64,000 nt of DNA from Phocaeicola coprocola DSM 17136 (GCF_000154845.1 NZ_DS981505.1:1-64000), one strand, 5' to 3'. Shown: positions 16,035 to 27,273, counted from the first letter of the stretch. Notes: a model not told the origin generated them from the sequence alone. Numbers and translations are program-made.

Positions 16035-17177
16035 ATGAAAAAAACATTAATTGCATCTATCTTATCAACATTATTCTTAACTGCATGCGTAGGGAACAAA
16101 CAAGATAATTCTGCTGTTCTCACAGACTCCGGGCTGAACCCTCAGAACTTCGTTACTGACATAAACGGAAAAAAGACAGGTCTATTTGTTTTAAAGAACA
16201 AAAACAACATGGAAGTGTGTGTTACCAACTTCGGCGGACGAATCGTTTCGGTGATGGCTCCAGACCGTAACGGAGTAATGCGCGATGTGGTATTAGGATT
16301 CGACTCTATTCAGGATTATATAAAATATCCTTCCGACTACGGAGCAAGTATCGGCCGGTATGCAAACAGAATTGCAAACGGACGTTTTACACTGGACGGT
16401 ACAACTTATCAATTGCCACAGAACAATTACGGACATTGTCTGCACGGTGGTCCTAAGGGATTCCAGTATGTAGTATATGACGCTACCCAGACAGACAGCA
16501 GTGAGGTGAAACTGTCTTACTACGCCAAAGATATGGAACAAGGTTTCCCTGGAAACGTGAACTGTACGGTTACCATGCGACTGACAGACGACAATGCCAT
16601 CAATCTGAAGTACGAAGCGGAAACAGACAAACCGACTATCATCAACATGACCAACCATTCTTATTTCAATCTGGACGGAGATCCAGCCAAAGGAAATGCT
16701 GATTATTTATTAATGGTAAATGCCAGCCACTTCACACCGGTAGACAGTACATTCATGACAACTGGTGAAATTCTTCCGGTAGAAGGAACTCCGATGGATT
16801 TCCGCCAGCCCGCCGTACTTGGAGAACGTCTGAATGAAGAAACAGAACAACTGAAAAACGGTCACGGTATTGACCACAACTGGGTACTCGATACCAAAGG
16901 GAACATCAACGAAGTATGTGCTTCTCTGAAATCGGAACAGAGCGGTATCAAACTGGAAGTTTATACAGACGAACCGGGAATCCAGATTTACACCGGAAAC
17001 TTCCTGGATGGCACACAAACCGGAAAGAAAAATACCAAATACAACTTCCGCGCTTCTGTATGTCTGGAGACTCAGAAATATCCGGATACGCCCAACAAGC
17101 CTGAATGGCCTTCATGCGTATTACGTCCGGGAGAAAAATATACAAGCCATACAATCTTTAAATTTGTTGTAGAATAA
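16035..17177 (+). CDS. galM: Aldose 1-epimerase lipoprotein (GalM-like)
   Basis: A 380-residue mutarotase with a lipoprotein signal peptide (lipobox LTAC), so it acts at the envelope. It interconverts anomers of galactose, glucose or another hexose. Family motifs are in order: GASIGRYANRIANGRF, the catalytic histidines in NNYGHCLHGG and NMTNHSYFNL, and a glutamate-containing C-terminal strand. I start it at the ATG at 16035 because that gives a proper signal peptide. An upstream in-frame TTG (16011) adds eight residues. It is the first gene of a galM-GH76-GH31 run with 9- and 18-base gaps, probably an operon controlled by the adjacent HTCS. Confidence 0.88.
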   Translation: MKKTLIASILSTLFLTACVGNKQDNSAVLTDSGLNPQNFVTDINGKKTGLFVLKNKNNMEVCVTNFGGRIVSVMAPDRNGVMRDVVLGFDSIQDYIKYPSDYGASIGRYANRIANGRFTLDGTTYQLPQNNYGHCLHGGPKGFQYVVYDATQTDSSEVKLSYYAKDMEQGFPGNVNCTVTMRLTDDNAINLKYEAETDKPTIINMTNHSYFNLDGDPAKGNADYLLMVNASHFTPVDSTFMTTGEILPVEGTPMDFRQPAVLGERLNEETEQLKNGHGIDHNWVLDTKGNINEVCASLKSEQSGIKLEVYTDEPGIQIYTGNFLDGTQTGKKNTKYNFRASVCLETQKYPDTPNKPEWPSCVLRPGEKYTSHTIFKFVVE

Positions 17178-17186
17178 TAAGCCATC

Positions 17187-18416
17187 ATGAATCTTAGAAA
17201 ATATATTTCAGTAATAGGTTGCTGTGCGGTATTGTCCGCATCTGCCGTAAATGACGGATATACCAATCAGGACGTATGGAGTGCTTATGAGGGCTTCAAC
17301 AAGACTTTTCTTGACAGTAAAAAATACATTTACAAGACCGATACTTCCTTTCCAGAAGCAGTAGACCGCTGGAAAGGAGCTGCTGCAATCTGGTGCCAGC
17401 CGATGTACTGGGACATGTCGATGAACGCTTATCGCCTGGCTTGCAAACAGGGAGATAAAAAGCGTAAAAAGGAATTCAAGGAATTAAGCCGTAAAATATT
17501 TGAAGGAAATAAAGCACAATATGCCGGATTCAACTTTCATGACAACAATGAAAATACCGGCTGGTTTATTTACGACGATATCCAGTGGTGGACCATCACA
17601 CTGGCACGTGCTTACCAGTTGTTCGGCGACGATGAATATCTGAAACTCTCGGAAGCCAGCTTCAGCCGTGTATGGTATGGCTCAGAAAAAGTCGGAGATA
17701 CCGGTTCATACGACCCGAAGAAAGGCGGGATGTTCTGGCAATGGCAGCCGATACAGCATCCAAAGCCAAACGACAGTGACCGTGACGGAAAAATGGCATG
17801 TATCAATTTCCCGACAGTCGTAGCTGCGATGACACTTTACAACAGTGTACCTAAAAACAGAAAGCCATCAGCAGACAAAATTCCTCTGTATCAGACACGC
17901 GAACAGTATCTGGCCAAAGCAAAAGAAATTTACGACTGGGGTGTAGAGAATCTGTTCGACAAGCAAACAGGAAGAATAGCCGACAGCAGACACGGACAAC
18001 ACGAACCGGCCTGGAAAACCCATGTGTACAATCAGGCAACTTTCATCGGTGCTTCTGTACTCTTGTACAAAGCTACCGGAGATAAAAAATACCTGGACAA
18101 TGCTATTCTGGCAACAGACTATACGGTGAAAGACATGTCGGCAGAACATGGAGTGTTACCATTCGAAAGCGGTATAGAGCAAGGGATTTATACAGCAATT
18201 TTCTCACAGTATATTGCAATGCTGGTATATGACTGCGGACAGCAGCAATATGTCCCCTTCCTGAAAAAAACAATCGCTACCGGATGGAGCAACCGTGACA
18301 AAACCCGCAACATCTGTGGAGGAGAATACACAAAGAAGTTATCGGAAAATGAAGTTATCGACAGTTATTCCGCATCGGGAATACCGGCACTAATGCTGCT
18401 TTTCCCGGCTAATTAA
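17187..18416 (+). CDS. GH76-family glycoside hydrolase (alpha-1,6-mannanase-like)
   Basis: A 409-residue exported (alpha/alpha)6-barrel protein. The tandem aspartates of GH76 are visible in YDDIQWWTITLARA near residue 132, after GAAAIWCQPMYWDM; further helices carry HVYNQATFIGASVLLYKATG and FESGIEQGIYTAIF. The Cys-containing N-terminal signal (VIGCCAVLSASA) is hydrophobic and short. GH76 enzymes cleave alpha-1,6-mannan backbones of yeast or bacterial mannans. That substrate fits the GH92 nearby but not the rhamnose and arabinose enzymes of the same region. It lies 9 bases after galM and 18 before GH31. Confidence 0.8.
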   Translation: MNLRKYISVIGCCAVLSASAVNDGYTNQDVWSAYEGFNKTFLDSKKYIYKTDTSFPEAVDRWKGAAAIWCQPMYWDMSMNAYRLACKQGDKKRKKEFKELSRKIFEGNKAQYAGFNFHDNNENTGWFIYDDIQWWTITLARAYQLFGDDEYLKLSEASFSRVWYGSEKVGDTGSYDPKKGGMFWQWQPIQHPKPNDSDRDGKMACINFPTVVAAMTLYNSVPKNRKPSADKIPLYQTREQYLAKAKEIYDWGVENLFDKQTGRIADSRHGQHEPAWKTHVYNQATFIGASVLLYKATGDKKYLDNAILATDYTVKDMSAEHGVLPFESGIEQGIYTAIFSQYIAMLVYDCGQQQYVPFLKKTIATGWSNRDKTRNICGGEYTKKLSENEVIDSYSASGIPALMLLFPAN

Positions 18417-18434
18417 TTTCATTTAGTAGAAACA

Positions 18435-20981
18435 ATGAGAACAATCTGGATTTTACTGCTATGCATCTGCTCCGGCATAAAAATGCTGGCACAAGACAAT
18501 AATACCTCTAATGTCGCATATCAGGACGAACATACTCGCTTTACGATAATCAGTGACGGAACGATTCGTATGGAATGGCAGAAAGACGGGAAATTTGTCA
18601 ACTCTCCGTCTTTCGTAGCCGTCGAAAGGAGTTATGCACCGGCAGAATTTCAAGTACACGACTCGGATGGGTGGATTGAAATTACAACCAGCAAACTCAC
18701 TCTGAAATACAAGAAAGACAGCGGAAAGTTTACTGCAAGCAACCTGGCTATTGATTCAAAAAATATCACTCCATCCTTCCACTGGAAACCGGGTGATACC
18801 AATGCCGGAAATCTGAAAGGTACATTCCGCACGTTAGACGGATACGACGGCGACATTTTCGTTGGAAACGGGAATGACAATGGTGACCATAAGCCTATGC
18901 CGATAGAAGACGGAATATTGTCGACCGACGGATGGACCTTGATAGACGACTCTAAAGGACTGCTGTTCGATGATTCGGAATGGGCATGGGTAACCGAACG
19001 CCCTTCCGGTGAGGGACAGGACTGGTACTTTATGGCCTACGGACATAATTACAAGAAGGCTCTCAAAGACTTTACCACTTTTGCCGGAAAAGTACCTTTA
19101 CCTCCACGATATGCTTTCGGATACTGGTGGTCCAGATACTGGAGTTATTCTGATGACGAACTTCGGGATCTGACTGCCAAATTTGATGCATACGACATAC
19201 CGCTGGATGTGTTAGTCATCGACATGGACTGGCATTACGTAAACCCGGGAAGAGGCGGATGGACCGGTTATACATGGAACAGATCTCTTTTCCCAAATCC
19301 GGCACAATTCCTTCAGTATCTGAAAGGTAAAAAACTGCAGGTTACACTCAACCTGCACCCTGCCGGCGGCATTGAGCCATACGAAGAGAGATACAAAGAT
19401 ATGGCTAACTGGATGGGAATGGATCCCAGCAGCAAGCAGCGGATAGATTATTGCGGTTCAGACAAACGGTTCATGAGTGGATGGCTGAATACCATTCTGC
19501 GCCCGATGGAAAAAGAAGGAGTAGATTTCTGGTGGCTGGACTGGCAGCAGGATATGTTCGACAGACATATAAAGACACTGAACAATACATGGTGGCTTAA
19601 TTATGTACTGTTCAGCGACATGGAGCGCAACCGTACAACCCGTCCGTTGCTGTATCACCGCTGGGGAGGCCTGGGAAATCACCGTTATCAGATAGGTTTC
19701 TCCGGTGATTCCTACAGTACATGGAAAACGCTGGAGTTTCTCCCCTACTTCAACTCTACCGCATCTAATGTGCTTTACGGTTACTGGAGTCACGATCTGG
19801 GAGGTCACCAGTTTGCCAAAGGCGTATCGGAGCTGGACAAAGAACTATTTGTGCGCTGGATGCAGTTCGGAGCATTCAGTCCGATTATGCGTACACACTC
19901 CATGAAAAGCTCGGCTATGAACAAAGAGCCCTGGGTATTCAACCAGGAATATCTCGGTGTACTGCGCAACACGATACGCCAGCGCTATCAGATAGCTCCT
20001 TATACTTATACCATGGCACGCAAGACATATGACGAAGGTATCTCACTCTGCCGTCCGATGTATTACGACTATCCGGAAGACAAAGAAGCTTATCAGTTTA
20101 AAAACCAGTATATGTTTGGAGATGAAATGATCATAGCCCCCGTTACATCGCCTATGGTCAATGGCTTCGCTACAACAAAGGTGTGGCTGCCTGCCGGAAA
20201 CGACTGGTACGAATGGCATACCGGTACACTGCTAAAGGGCGGACAGACTGTAGAACGTGTCTTTACCCTCGACGAATATCCTGTGTATGTAAAAGCCGGT
20301 GCCATACTTCCTTTCTACGGTGACGTAAAAAATCTGCACGGAAATGACGAGACTGTCAGATTTACATTATTCCCCGGAGGAAACGGTTCTTTCTCGTTCT
20401 ATGAAGACAACGGTAATGACCAGACTTACCAGAAGCAGTATGCACGTACTCAAGTTTCATCTGTTCGAGACGAAAATACGCTGACCGTAAATATTGGTGA
20501 ACGCAAAGGTAATTATCAAGGCATGCCTAAAAAGCGCAATTACAGTATCGATATTTTAGGTTCTGCTCCAGCAGTCCGGGTTACCGTCAACGGTAAGGAA
20601 GCGGCATACAGCTACGATGGTACTGAATTGAAGCTCAGCATTTCACTGCCCGACAGTAACTGCAAACGTGCATATACGGTTAAGGTAACCTATGACAGCA
20701 ACCAACCGGAAATAAACGACGGATTGTATGGCAAATTCAAACGAATGAAAAAGAGTTTTGTTGAAATGAGATACCGAAACGCCAGCATCGATTATATCGA
20801 GGAACTAGGTGATATGGAAACAACCGGACGAGCCGTAACTTATGATAACAGTTCGTTTGCCGACCGCATCAATGAGTTCCGTAAAAATTACGACAGCCTC
20901 CCCGAATTGCTGAAAAAGCAGAGACTAAACGAAAATGATATCCGCTGGTTCCTGCAATCCATTCACTGGCAAAAAAATTAA
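18435..20981 (+). CDS. GH31-family alpha-glycosidase
   Basis: An 848-residue exported GH31 enzyme. After a signal peptide (cleavage near MLAQ) comes an N-terminal galactose-mutarotase-like domain, then the barrel starting at PPRYAFGYWWSRYWSYS. The nucleophile is D369 in FWWLDWQQ and the acid/base D425 in GFSGDSYSTW. The C-terminal part holds beta domains (DUF5110-like around FTLFPGGNGSFSFYEDNG) and an unusual charged tail of about 100 residues. GH31 enzymes remove terminal alpha-linked glucose, xylose or galactose. The exact linkage is not evident. Third gene of the galM operon, ending at a strong terminator. Confidence 0.92.
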   Translation: MRTIWILLLCICSGIKMLAQDNNTSNVAYQDEHTRFTIISDGTIRMEWQKDGKFVNSPSFVAVERSYAPAEFQVHDSDGWIEITTSKLTLKYKKDSGKFTASNLAIDSKNITPSFHWKPGDTNAGNLKGTFRTLDGYDGDIFVGNGNDNGDHKPMPIEDGILSTDGWTLIDDSKGLLFDDSEWAWVTERPSGEGQDWYFMAYGHNYKKALKDFTTFAGKVPLPPRYAFGYWWSRYWSYSDDELRDLTAKFDAYDIPLDVLVIDMDWHYVNPGRGGWTGYTWNRSLFPNPAQFLQYLKGKKLQVTLNLHPAGGIEPYEERYKDMANWMGMDPSSKQRIDYCGSDKRFMSGWLNTILRPMEKEGVDFWWLDWQQDMFDRHIKTLNNTWWLNYVLFSDMERNRTTRPLLYHRWGGLGNHRYQIGFSGDSYSTWKTLEFLPYFNSTASNVLYGYWSHDLGGHQFAKGVSELDKELFVRWMQFGAFSPIMRTHSMKSSAMNKEPWVFNQEYLGVLRNTIRQRYQIAPYTYTMARKTYDEGISLCRPMYYDYPEDKEAYQFKNQYMFGDEMIIAPVTSPMVNGFATTKVWLPAGNDWYEWHTGTLLKGGQTVERVFTLDEYPVYVKAGAILPFYGDVKNLHGNDETVRFTLFPGGNGSFSFYEDNGNDQTYQKQYARTQVSSVRDENTLTVNIGERKGNYQGMPKKRNYSIDILGSAPAVRVTVNGKEAAYSYDGTELKLSISLPDSNCKRAYTVKVTYDSNQPEINDGLYGKFKRMKKSFVEMRYRNASIDYIEELGDMETTGRAVTYDNSSFADRINEFRKNYDSLPELLKKQRLNENDIRWFLQSIHWQKN

Positions 20982-21002
20982 GACTATACGTTCAAATACT
21001 CC

Positions 21003-21038
21003 AAAACAGAATTCTGTGAAAATCAGAATTCTGTTTTT
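21003..21038 (+). terminator. Terminator after GH31
   Basis: Perfect arms AAAACAGAATTCTG and CAGAATTCTGTTTT with a 7-base loop and a following T-run. It closes the galM-GH76-GH31 operon. Confidence 0.93.
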
Positions 21039-21141
21039 CTAATTATATAAAGATACATATCAATGCAAGCAAGACTCAATCTAATCCGACTATTCATGCG
21101 CAAATAAATCTGATTTATTCCCTTCAAACAGATAAATATTA

Positions 21142-21149
21142 TAACTTTG
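21142..21149 (+). promoter_or_regulatory. Candidate -7 element of the HTCS gene
   Basis: TAACTTTG fits TAnnTTTG 37 bases before the HTCS start codon. The -33 region has no TTTG, as expected if expression is weak or activator-dependent. Confidence 0.4.
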
Positions 21150-21186
21150 TACCTAAACATGAAAAACCATTATATAAGACTGACGT

Positions 21187-24100
21187 ATGCTATCGAAAAG
21201 CCACTTAATTAAATACTTCTTAATACTATTCGCTCTTTTATTCAATCATCAGATAAAAGCCTCTTCGTTATTCGTAATCGACTCTTATACAGTAAAAGAC
21301 GGATTGTCACACAATACAATATGGTGTGCTCTGCAAGACAGTTACGGTTTTATCTGGCTAGGAACCAATAATGGTTTAAATTGTTTTGACGGACAAAAAA
21401 ATACAATATACCGAACTTCTTCACAAGAAAAGGCACAATCGCTGGGCAGTAATTTTATCTTTTCCCTATTTGAAGACAAGCAGCGTCAAATATGGATAGG
21501 AACCGACTGCGGTATATACATTTACGACAGAAAAAACAGTTTTAAGGCATTTACACAGACAACTAAATTCGGAGTATCGATCAGCAGTGAAGTAAGAAAG
21601 ATAGTCCAGTTTTCTGATGATCAAATCGCAATAGCCACTTTAGGACAGGGAGTATTTTTCTATAACCTGAAGACCAAGGTTCTGGAACAAAACAACCAGT
21701 GTCAATCATTTATATGGGATATGTATGTGGATGCCAAAAACGAAAAGTTGTATGTTTCGTCTTTGCAAGAGGGGATATTATGTTTTAACAAGAATCAAGA
21801 ACTGCTTCACTCATATCCCCTGCATACAAAAGCAGAAAAGACAAACACAACTTCATTGAAAGCTAATTCTATATTAGCGGCAAATAACCGGCTATGGATA
21901 GGTACTGACAGCAAATATTTATTCGAGATTGACCCTTCGTCAGGCCAGACAACATATCACAGACTAGAATCCAGCAAATTTCAGATTATACAATGTCTGA
22001 TCAGTTTCAATCCGGAAACATTCCTGATCGGTACAGACAACGGTGTTTTTCTATACAACTATAAGACACAGGTATTATCGGAGTTAACAGAAACCTACAA
22101 TATCAACAATGCCGTTGTAAATCAGAATATTAATTCTTTCATGAAAGATAAGGAAGGTGGAATATGGGCTTTAACCAATCAGGCCGGAGCAGTTCATATC
22201 ATACCCAAAAATAAGATATTCAACCAGCATATTATCCCTAATAATCCAATCGTAAACACGTTTTACGAGGATAATCTTCACCGTATTATCTGGATAGGTA
22301 CCCAAAAAGGACTCTTCAAATACAATATAGACAGTAAAGAAATTCAGGAATATAACCTGGCAGAAAAAGAAAAACAAATCTTCGATATACGAACTCTTTG
22401 CCTGAACGGAAACGAACTCTGGATCGGAACGTTCTCGAACGGTCTGAAAGTGCTTAACCTGAGCGACGGAAAAATAAAAAGTTATCACCACTCGTATAAT
22501 ACCCCCAATACAGTATGTAGTGACAACATCCAAAAAATATATAAGTGCAACAACGGAACCATTTATATAGGAACCAACTGGGGACTGTGTTATTATAATT
22601 CGGAAGAAGATAACTTCAGAGTAGAAACATCGGTCGGAGCCATGATTTCCATTACAGACATTTACGAAGACTCGCACAACAATCTCTGGATAGCAACTGC
22701 CAACAACGGAATATTTTACAATAACAGAAAAGACAATTACTGGAAACACTATGAACATAAACAAGGAGTAAACACATCTCTAAGCAGTAACTCCATCGTA
22801 ACTTTATTTGAAGACTCCAAACAGAAGATATGGCTGGGAACCAATGGAAACGGTCTTTGCCAATTTAATCCGCAAACAGAAACATTCACTACTTTCAACA
22901 GCAACAATAAACAGTTGTCTACACTTGTAGTATACTCTATAGAGCAGGATTTTTCAGGTTATCTATGGGTTACCAGTAACATCGGTCTGACCCAAATAAA
23001 TCCTCAAAAAGAAGAAGAGTACCAGCACTTCACTACATCTGACGGACTACAGGAAAACCTGTTCTGCGAACGTGCTTCTTACAAGACATCAGAAGGAATT
23101 CTGTTATTTGGAGGAGTCAACGGATTCAGTTCATTCAAGCCGTCGCTGGTTCAGAAGAATACGTTCATACCTCCTGTATATATTACCGATTTTGTGCTGA
23201 CACACACAGATACAACTTTGGATATACGGAAATTACTGAACATTGAGCAACCCATTTATTTAACCCAAGAGATAAAAATACCTTTCCATTACAATAGCTT
23301 TACAGTCTATTTCTCATCTTTAAGCTATCAGAATCCTAAAAAGAATCATTTTTCATTCAAACTGGAAGGATTCGATACAGAATGGTACAATAATGTAGAG
23401 GGTAATTTTGCGTCTTACAACAACCTTCCGCCAGGAAAATACTGCTTACTGGTAAAAGGCTCGAACAACGACCAGCAATGGAATGAGGAGACAGCCCGGT
23501 TATGGATTATCATCACTCCTCCCTGGTACCGTTCTATCTGGGCATATATTGTCTATACACTATGCATAATCGGCAGTATAGTCTATACATTACATAAAAG
23601 AGAACAACATTTAAAAAGAAAATATCGGAAAAGAGTAGAAGAATATCAGATTGAAAAAGACAGAGAAGTATACAAAAGTAAAGTAAACTTCTTCATAAAC
23701 CTGATTCACGAAATCAGAACACCTCTTACATTAATTAAACTTCCTCTGGAAAGCATCATGCATGTGAACATAGACAGAAAAATGGAGGAACGGTACTTAA
23801 ATGTTATCAACAAGAATGTGGATTACCTGCTAGGAATAACCAATGAACTGCTTGATTTTCAGAAAATAGAATCAGGAGAAATCAAACTTCACCTTCAGCA
23901 GCATGATATATGCCACTTGATTAATGATATTTATCAACAGTTTATCGGATCTACCGATTTAAGAAATATCAGCCTGTCAATCCATATACCTGAGAATTTT
24001 CAGCTTGAAGCACTGATAGACGGTGAAAAGATCAACAGAATACTGGTCAACCTATTAAGTAATGCAATGAAATATGCCAATAAGGCAATTTCAATAGGTA

Positions 24101-25203
24101 TCGAAAAGAATGACACAGATTTTTCTATCCGGGTAGAAGATGACGGCCCTGGCATATCAGACAACGAGAAAGAAAAAATATTCCAGACCTTTTACCAGAT
24201 AGCTGACGAAAAATCTGTTCAGGGAAGCGGTATCGGACTTGCTTATTCACTTGCACTGGCCGAAACCCATCACGGAACACTCTGCGTAAAAGACAGTCAT
24301 CTGGGCGGGGCAGCATTCGTTCTGACTCTTCCTATCTACAGCAAAAATGAACAAAAAGAAGAAATAGGCATCATACCAGACTCACAATATACAGCCGCAA
24401 ACGATAACAGCAATGATTCGCCTGATGCTCCTCAATATAGTGTACTGCTGGTGGAAGACAACACTGATCTTTTGGAAATGGAGTACTCCGGTCTGGAAAA
24501 ATATTACCATGTACTGAAAGCTAAAAATGGTATTGAGGCTTTACAAGTCATCGAAGACAATGATATAGATATTGTAGTCAGCGATGTCATGATGCCACTC
24601 ATGAACGGTCTCGAACTGTGTGCCAAAATCAAGAACAATATCGAATACTCACACATACCTGTCATCTTGCTAACAGCGAAGGTTTTGCCAGAAGCAAAGG
24701 TTGAAGGCTTTTCGTATGGTGCAGACGCCTATGTAGAAAAACCGTTTACGATTTTGCAACTACATATGCAAATACGCAATTTGCTGAAACTGCGCACAAC
24801 ATTCCAGCAACATATGACTTCGTTCCTTCCTGATGCCAAACCAGAAGAAAAGGAAGAAGAGGAAACAGGTATTCAGTTAACTCCTCAAGATCAGGAGTTC
24901 ATCAAAAAGATGCAAGAAATTATAGAGCAGCAACTGGCAGATGAAGGTTTCTCAATCGACACACTTGCCTCAGAAATGAACATGAGCCGTTCTAATTTCT
25001 ACCGGAAGCTAAAAGCTCTTTCTGTAATGCCACCTAACGACTATTTAAAAAACTGCCGTCTCAATAAAGCTGCACAGTTACTAAAAGAAGGCTACAGAGT
25101 TACAGAAGTATTCGAACGTACAGGATTCGGATCGTCTTCTTACTTTGCCAAATGCTTTAAAGCCAAATTTGGAGTACTTCCCAAAGACTATATCTCCAAT
25201 TAA
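21187..25203 (+). CDS. Hybrid two-component system regulator (HTCS)
   Basis: A 1338-residue single-protein sensor-regulator, the standard controller of Bacteroides glycan-use loci. Order: signal peptide, two periplasmic beta-propellers of Reg_prop repeats (recurring IWLGTNNGL and IWIGT motifs, about 30-660), a Y_Y_Y domain (about 710-775), a membrane helix (about 782-803), a histidine kinase with H841 in NLIHEIRTPLTLI and ATPase boxes N, G1 and G2, a receiver domain with D1132 in DIVVSDVMMPLMNG, and an AraC-type DNA-binding domain (about 1238-1338). It would bind an oligosaccharide in the periplasm and activate the flanking hydrolase and susCD operons. It converges with the GH127 gene. Confidence 0.95.
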   Translation: MLSKSHLIKYFLILFALLFNHQIKASSLFVIDSYTVKDGLSHNTIWCALQDSYGFIWLGTNNGLNCFDGQKNTIYRTSSQEKAQSLGSNFIFSLFEDKQRQIWIGTDCGIYIYDRKNSFKAFTQTTKFGVSISSEVRKIVQFSDDQIAIATLGQGVFFYNLKTKVLEQNNQCQSFIWDMYVDAKNEKLYVSSLQEGILCFNKNQELLHSYPLHTKAEKTNTTSLKANSILAANNRLWIGTDSKYLFEIDPSSGQTTYHRLESSKFQIIQCLISFNPETFLIGTDNGVFLYNYKTQVLSELTETYNINNAVVNQNINSFMKDKEGGIWALTNQAGAVHIIPKNKIFNQHIIPNNPIVNTFYEDNLHRIIWIGTQKGLFKYNIDSKEIQEYNLAEKEKQIFDIRTLCLNGNELWIGTFSNGLKVLNLSDGKIKSYHHSYNTPNTVCSDNIQKIYKCNNGTIYIGTNWGLCYYNSEEDNFRVETSVGAMISITDIYEDSHNNLWIATANNGIFYNNRKDNYWKHYEHKQGVNTSLSSNSIVTLFEDSKQKIWLGTNGNGLCQFNPQTETFTTFNSNNKQLSTLVVYSIEQDFSGYLWVTSNIGLTQINPQKEEEYQHFTTSDGLQENLFCERASYKTSEGILLFGGVNGFSSFKPSLVQKNTFIPPVYITDFVLTHTDTTLDIRKLLNIEQPIYLTQEIKIPFHYNSFTVYFSSLSYQNPKKNHFSFKLEGFDTEWYNNVEGNFASYNNLPPGKYCLLVKGSNNDQQWNEETARLWIIITPPWYRSIWAYIVYTLCIIGSIVYTLHKREQHLKRKYRKRVEEYQIEKDREVYKSKVNFFINLIHEIRTPLTLIKLPLESIMHVNIDRKMEERYLNVINKNVDYLLGITNELLDFQKIESGEIKLHLQQHDICHLINDIYQQFIGSTDLRNISLSIHIPENFQLEALIDGEKINRILVNLLSNAMKYANKAISIGIEKNDTDFSIRVEDDGPGISDNEKEKIFQTFYQIADEKSVQGSGIGLAYSLALAETHHGTLCVKDSHLGGAAFVLTLPIYSKNEQKEEIGIIPDSQYTAANDNSNDSPDAPQYSVLLVEDNTDLLEMEYSGLEKYYHVLKAKNGIEALQVIEDNDIDIVVSDVMMPLMNGLELCAKIKNNIEYSHIPVILLTAKVLPEAKVEGFSYGADAYVEKPFTILQLHMQIRNLLKLRTTFQQHMTSFLPDAKPEEKEEEETGIQLTPQDQEFIKKMQEIIEQQLADEGFSIDTLASEMNMSRSNFYRKLKALSVMPPNDYLKNCRLNKAAQLLKEGYRVTEVFERTGFGSSSYFAKCFKAKFGVLPKDYISN

Positions 25204-25207
25204 AATA

Positions 25208-25261
25208 ATTGCTGTCTGATAAAAATCTTTTGCTTTTACGCAGTTTTTATCAGACAGCAAT
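25208..25261. terminator. Strong hairpin after the HTCS gene
   Basis: Perfect 18-base arms at 25208-25225 and 25244-25261 (ATTGCTGTCTGATAAAAA and its complement). Located between the convergent HTCS and GH127 genes, it could stop transcription from both sides. Confidence 0.85.
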
Positions 25262-25331
25262 AAAATTTCCAATTAGCCAGAACAAGCGAAAGGCTGATTC
25301 TTTACTCTCTTGAACTGTAAATGGAAGTTTT

Positions 25332-27271
25332 TTATTTTACTTCTTCAATTTGTACACTCAAAATACCAACTGCTGCATGAGGCAAAGGTACAATTCTCAG
25401 ACGCAGCCCTTCAGTGGTGATATCTTTACCCGGATGAACCATATTGTATTGGTCTTTCAGCATCCGATATTCATCTGTCACATAAATTGGAAAAGTTTTC
25501 CATTCTCCATTCTGTTTATACTCCAATGACCATGATTTCGGAACCTGTACACCTCCACCATCATCATACCAGTATACAGAAAAACTTTGCAGTGCAATCG
25601 GACGCTTCAGGATAAATTCAACAATTTGCTCCTCACCTTTTTGCGGCCAACTTGTCCAACGTGGAATAGAGGTGTCAAAAGAATTGGCTGGATACCCATT
25701 GGTCAACATTGCATATACATCATCCCTATCAAATGTATGTGTAGCTTTTATATCCGAAATATACTCAGAAATTTTAGGTATAGATGCATTTGCCAAAGAA
25801 TCATTTTCTGACAACCATACAATCATAGCGTCATCGCCTCGATTATCCCAAGCATAATAAGGAAGTAAAGTAAGAGAATGTACATCCTTGTCTTGAACAG
25901 AGTGCGCAGGCATTGTTATAAAATCTATATATTTCAATGCACCTGCTCCCTTAGTAATACTTATATCCTCAGATGGATTCACAACATAACTTGCCGGCAT
26001 GGCAACATTATCTACAGACTCTGCACAATATACTAACGGGCCACGAGTAATACATACACGATCTATATCTGCTTCTACCTGAGAAATAGCCTTATTGTAA
26101 CGGACTAGCATAGGAAGCTGTAGTTCTACCAGATCTCCACTTTTCCAGGCACGTTCTATGGTAACAAATCCTTTATGCGGTTTCACAGATACCTCTTTCC
26201 CGTTCAATAAAACTTTCCACTCAGCCGGTTTATCATTTAAATAATGATATAACTTTCCAGGAACAAATTGTTTGCCTGCCCACGTTGGAATCCGGAAATG
26301 CATGGCAAACTTTTGCTTTGACTGCTCTGGTTTTATTTCAAAACGTACAGATTCATCAAAAGGATAGTTTGTTGTCTGTTTAATCGTTACTTTCCCATCA
26401 GACAAAGGAACTACTGTAGAAGTACCGGCATAAAAAGTACAATAAATATCATTATCGGTATGAGCATACATCATTCCCGGTATCTGAGGTATCAACCGGG
26501 CAATATTGGAAGGACAACAAGCCGTACCAAACCAAGGAGAGCGTCCTTTCAGGCCTTGATTAAATGCATTACGTGCATCAGCTTCCAACGGATTTACATA
26601 AAAGAACTTATTCCCATCCAAATTCACCCCAGCTAACACATTGTTATATAATGCTACCTCAGCCACATCGACATACCTGGCGTCTTTTTTTGTCAAGAAC
26701 ATCCGATAGTTAAACATTACATTTCCTACGGCGGCACAAGTTTCATTATAAGCATCTTTATTAGGTAGTACATACTCTGGACCAAAGCCTTCAATACCAT
26801 GAATAGCTCCCAATCCCCCTGTAATATGCATCCGCGTATCTACAATATTATTCCAAATGCTATCAAGAGCAGGCTGCAAGCTCTTATCACCTGTTTGTGC
26901 CAATACATCAGCCATACCAGCATAAAGATAAGTGGCACGAACAGCATGTCCAACCGCTTTAGTCTGCTCACGAACAGGCAAATGCTGCTGTGCATAACTA
27001 GGTGCCATTACACCTTCTCCTTCGGGCTGGTAAGTGACACCACGAATATCAATAAACTTTTGAGCCATCTTCAGATAAAGTGAATCTCCTGTTGTACGAT
27101 ATAGCTTAACCAATGCAAGTTCTATTTCCTGATGACCAGAAGCCTGATTTACAGGATTACCATTATTATATTTAGGATCTCCTTCAAAAAAGACATGGTT
27201 TATATGACGTGCATTTTTTTCAGCAATTTTCAGCCATTTATCTTTACCCGTTGCCAGATAATAAGCAACTG
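25332..27271 (-). pseudogene. GH127 beta-L-arabinofuranosidase, C-terminal part (gene split by IS607)
   Basis: GH127 (formerly DUF1680) enzymes release beta-L-arabinofuranose from plant glycans. This piece carries the second half of the (alpha/alpha)6 barrel and the beta domains. Reading upstream of an internal TTG at 27113 the frame continues AVAYYLATGKDKWLKIAEKN and GHQEIELALVKLYRTTGD, both family-conserved, up to the insertion at about 27272. Further on are GFGPEYVLPN, NETCAAVGNVMFNYRM and the cysteine pair of the active-site metal site in GTACCPSN. The N-terminal half lies at 29374-29914. It is last in the leftward hydrolase cluster. The original gene would encode about 840 residues. Confidence 0.9.
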
Positions 27272-27273
27272 CC

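Noticed and set aside
17187-18416. Unsaturated-glucuronyl hydrolase (GH88/GH105) assignment
   Set aside because: The fold type is shared, but the adjacent aspartates in YDDIQWW fit GH76, and no polysaccharide lyase is nearby.
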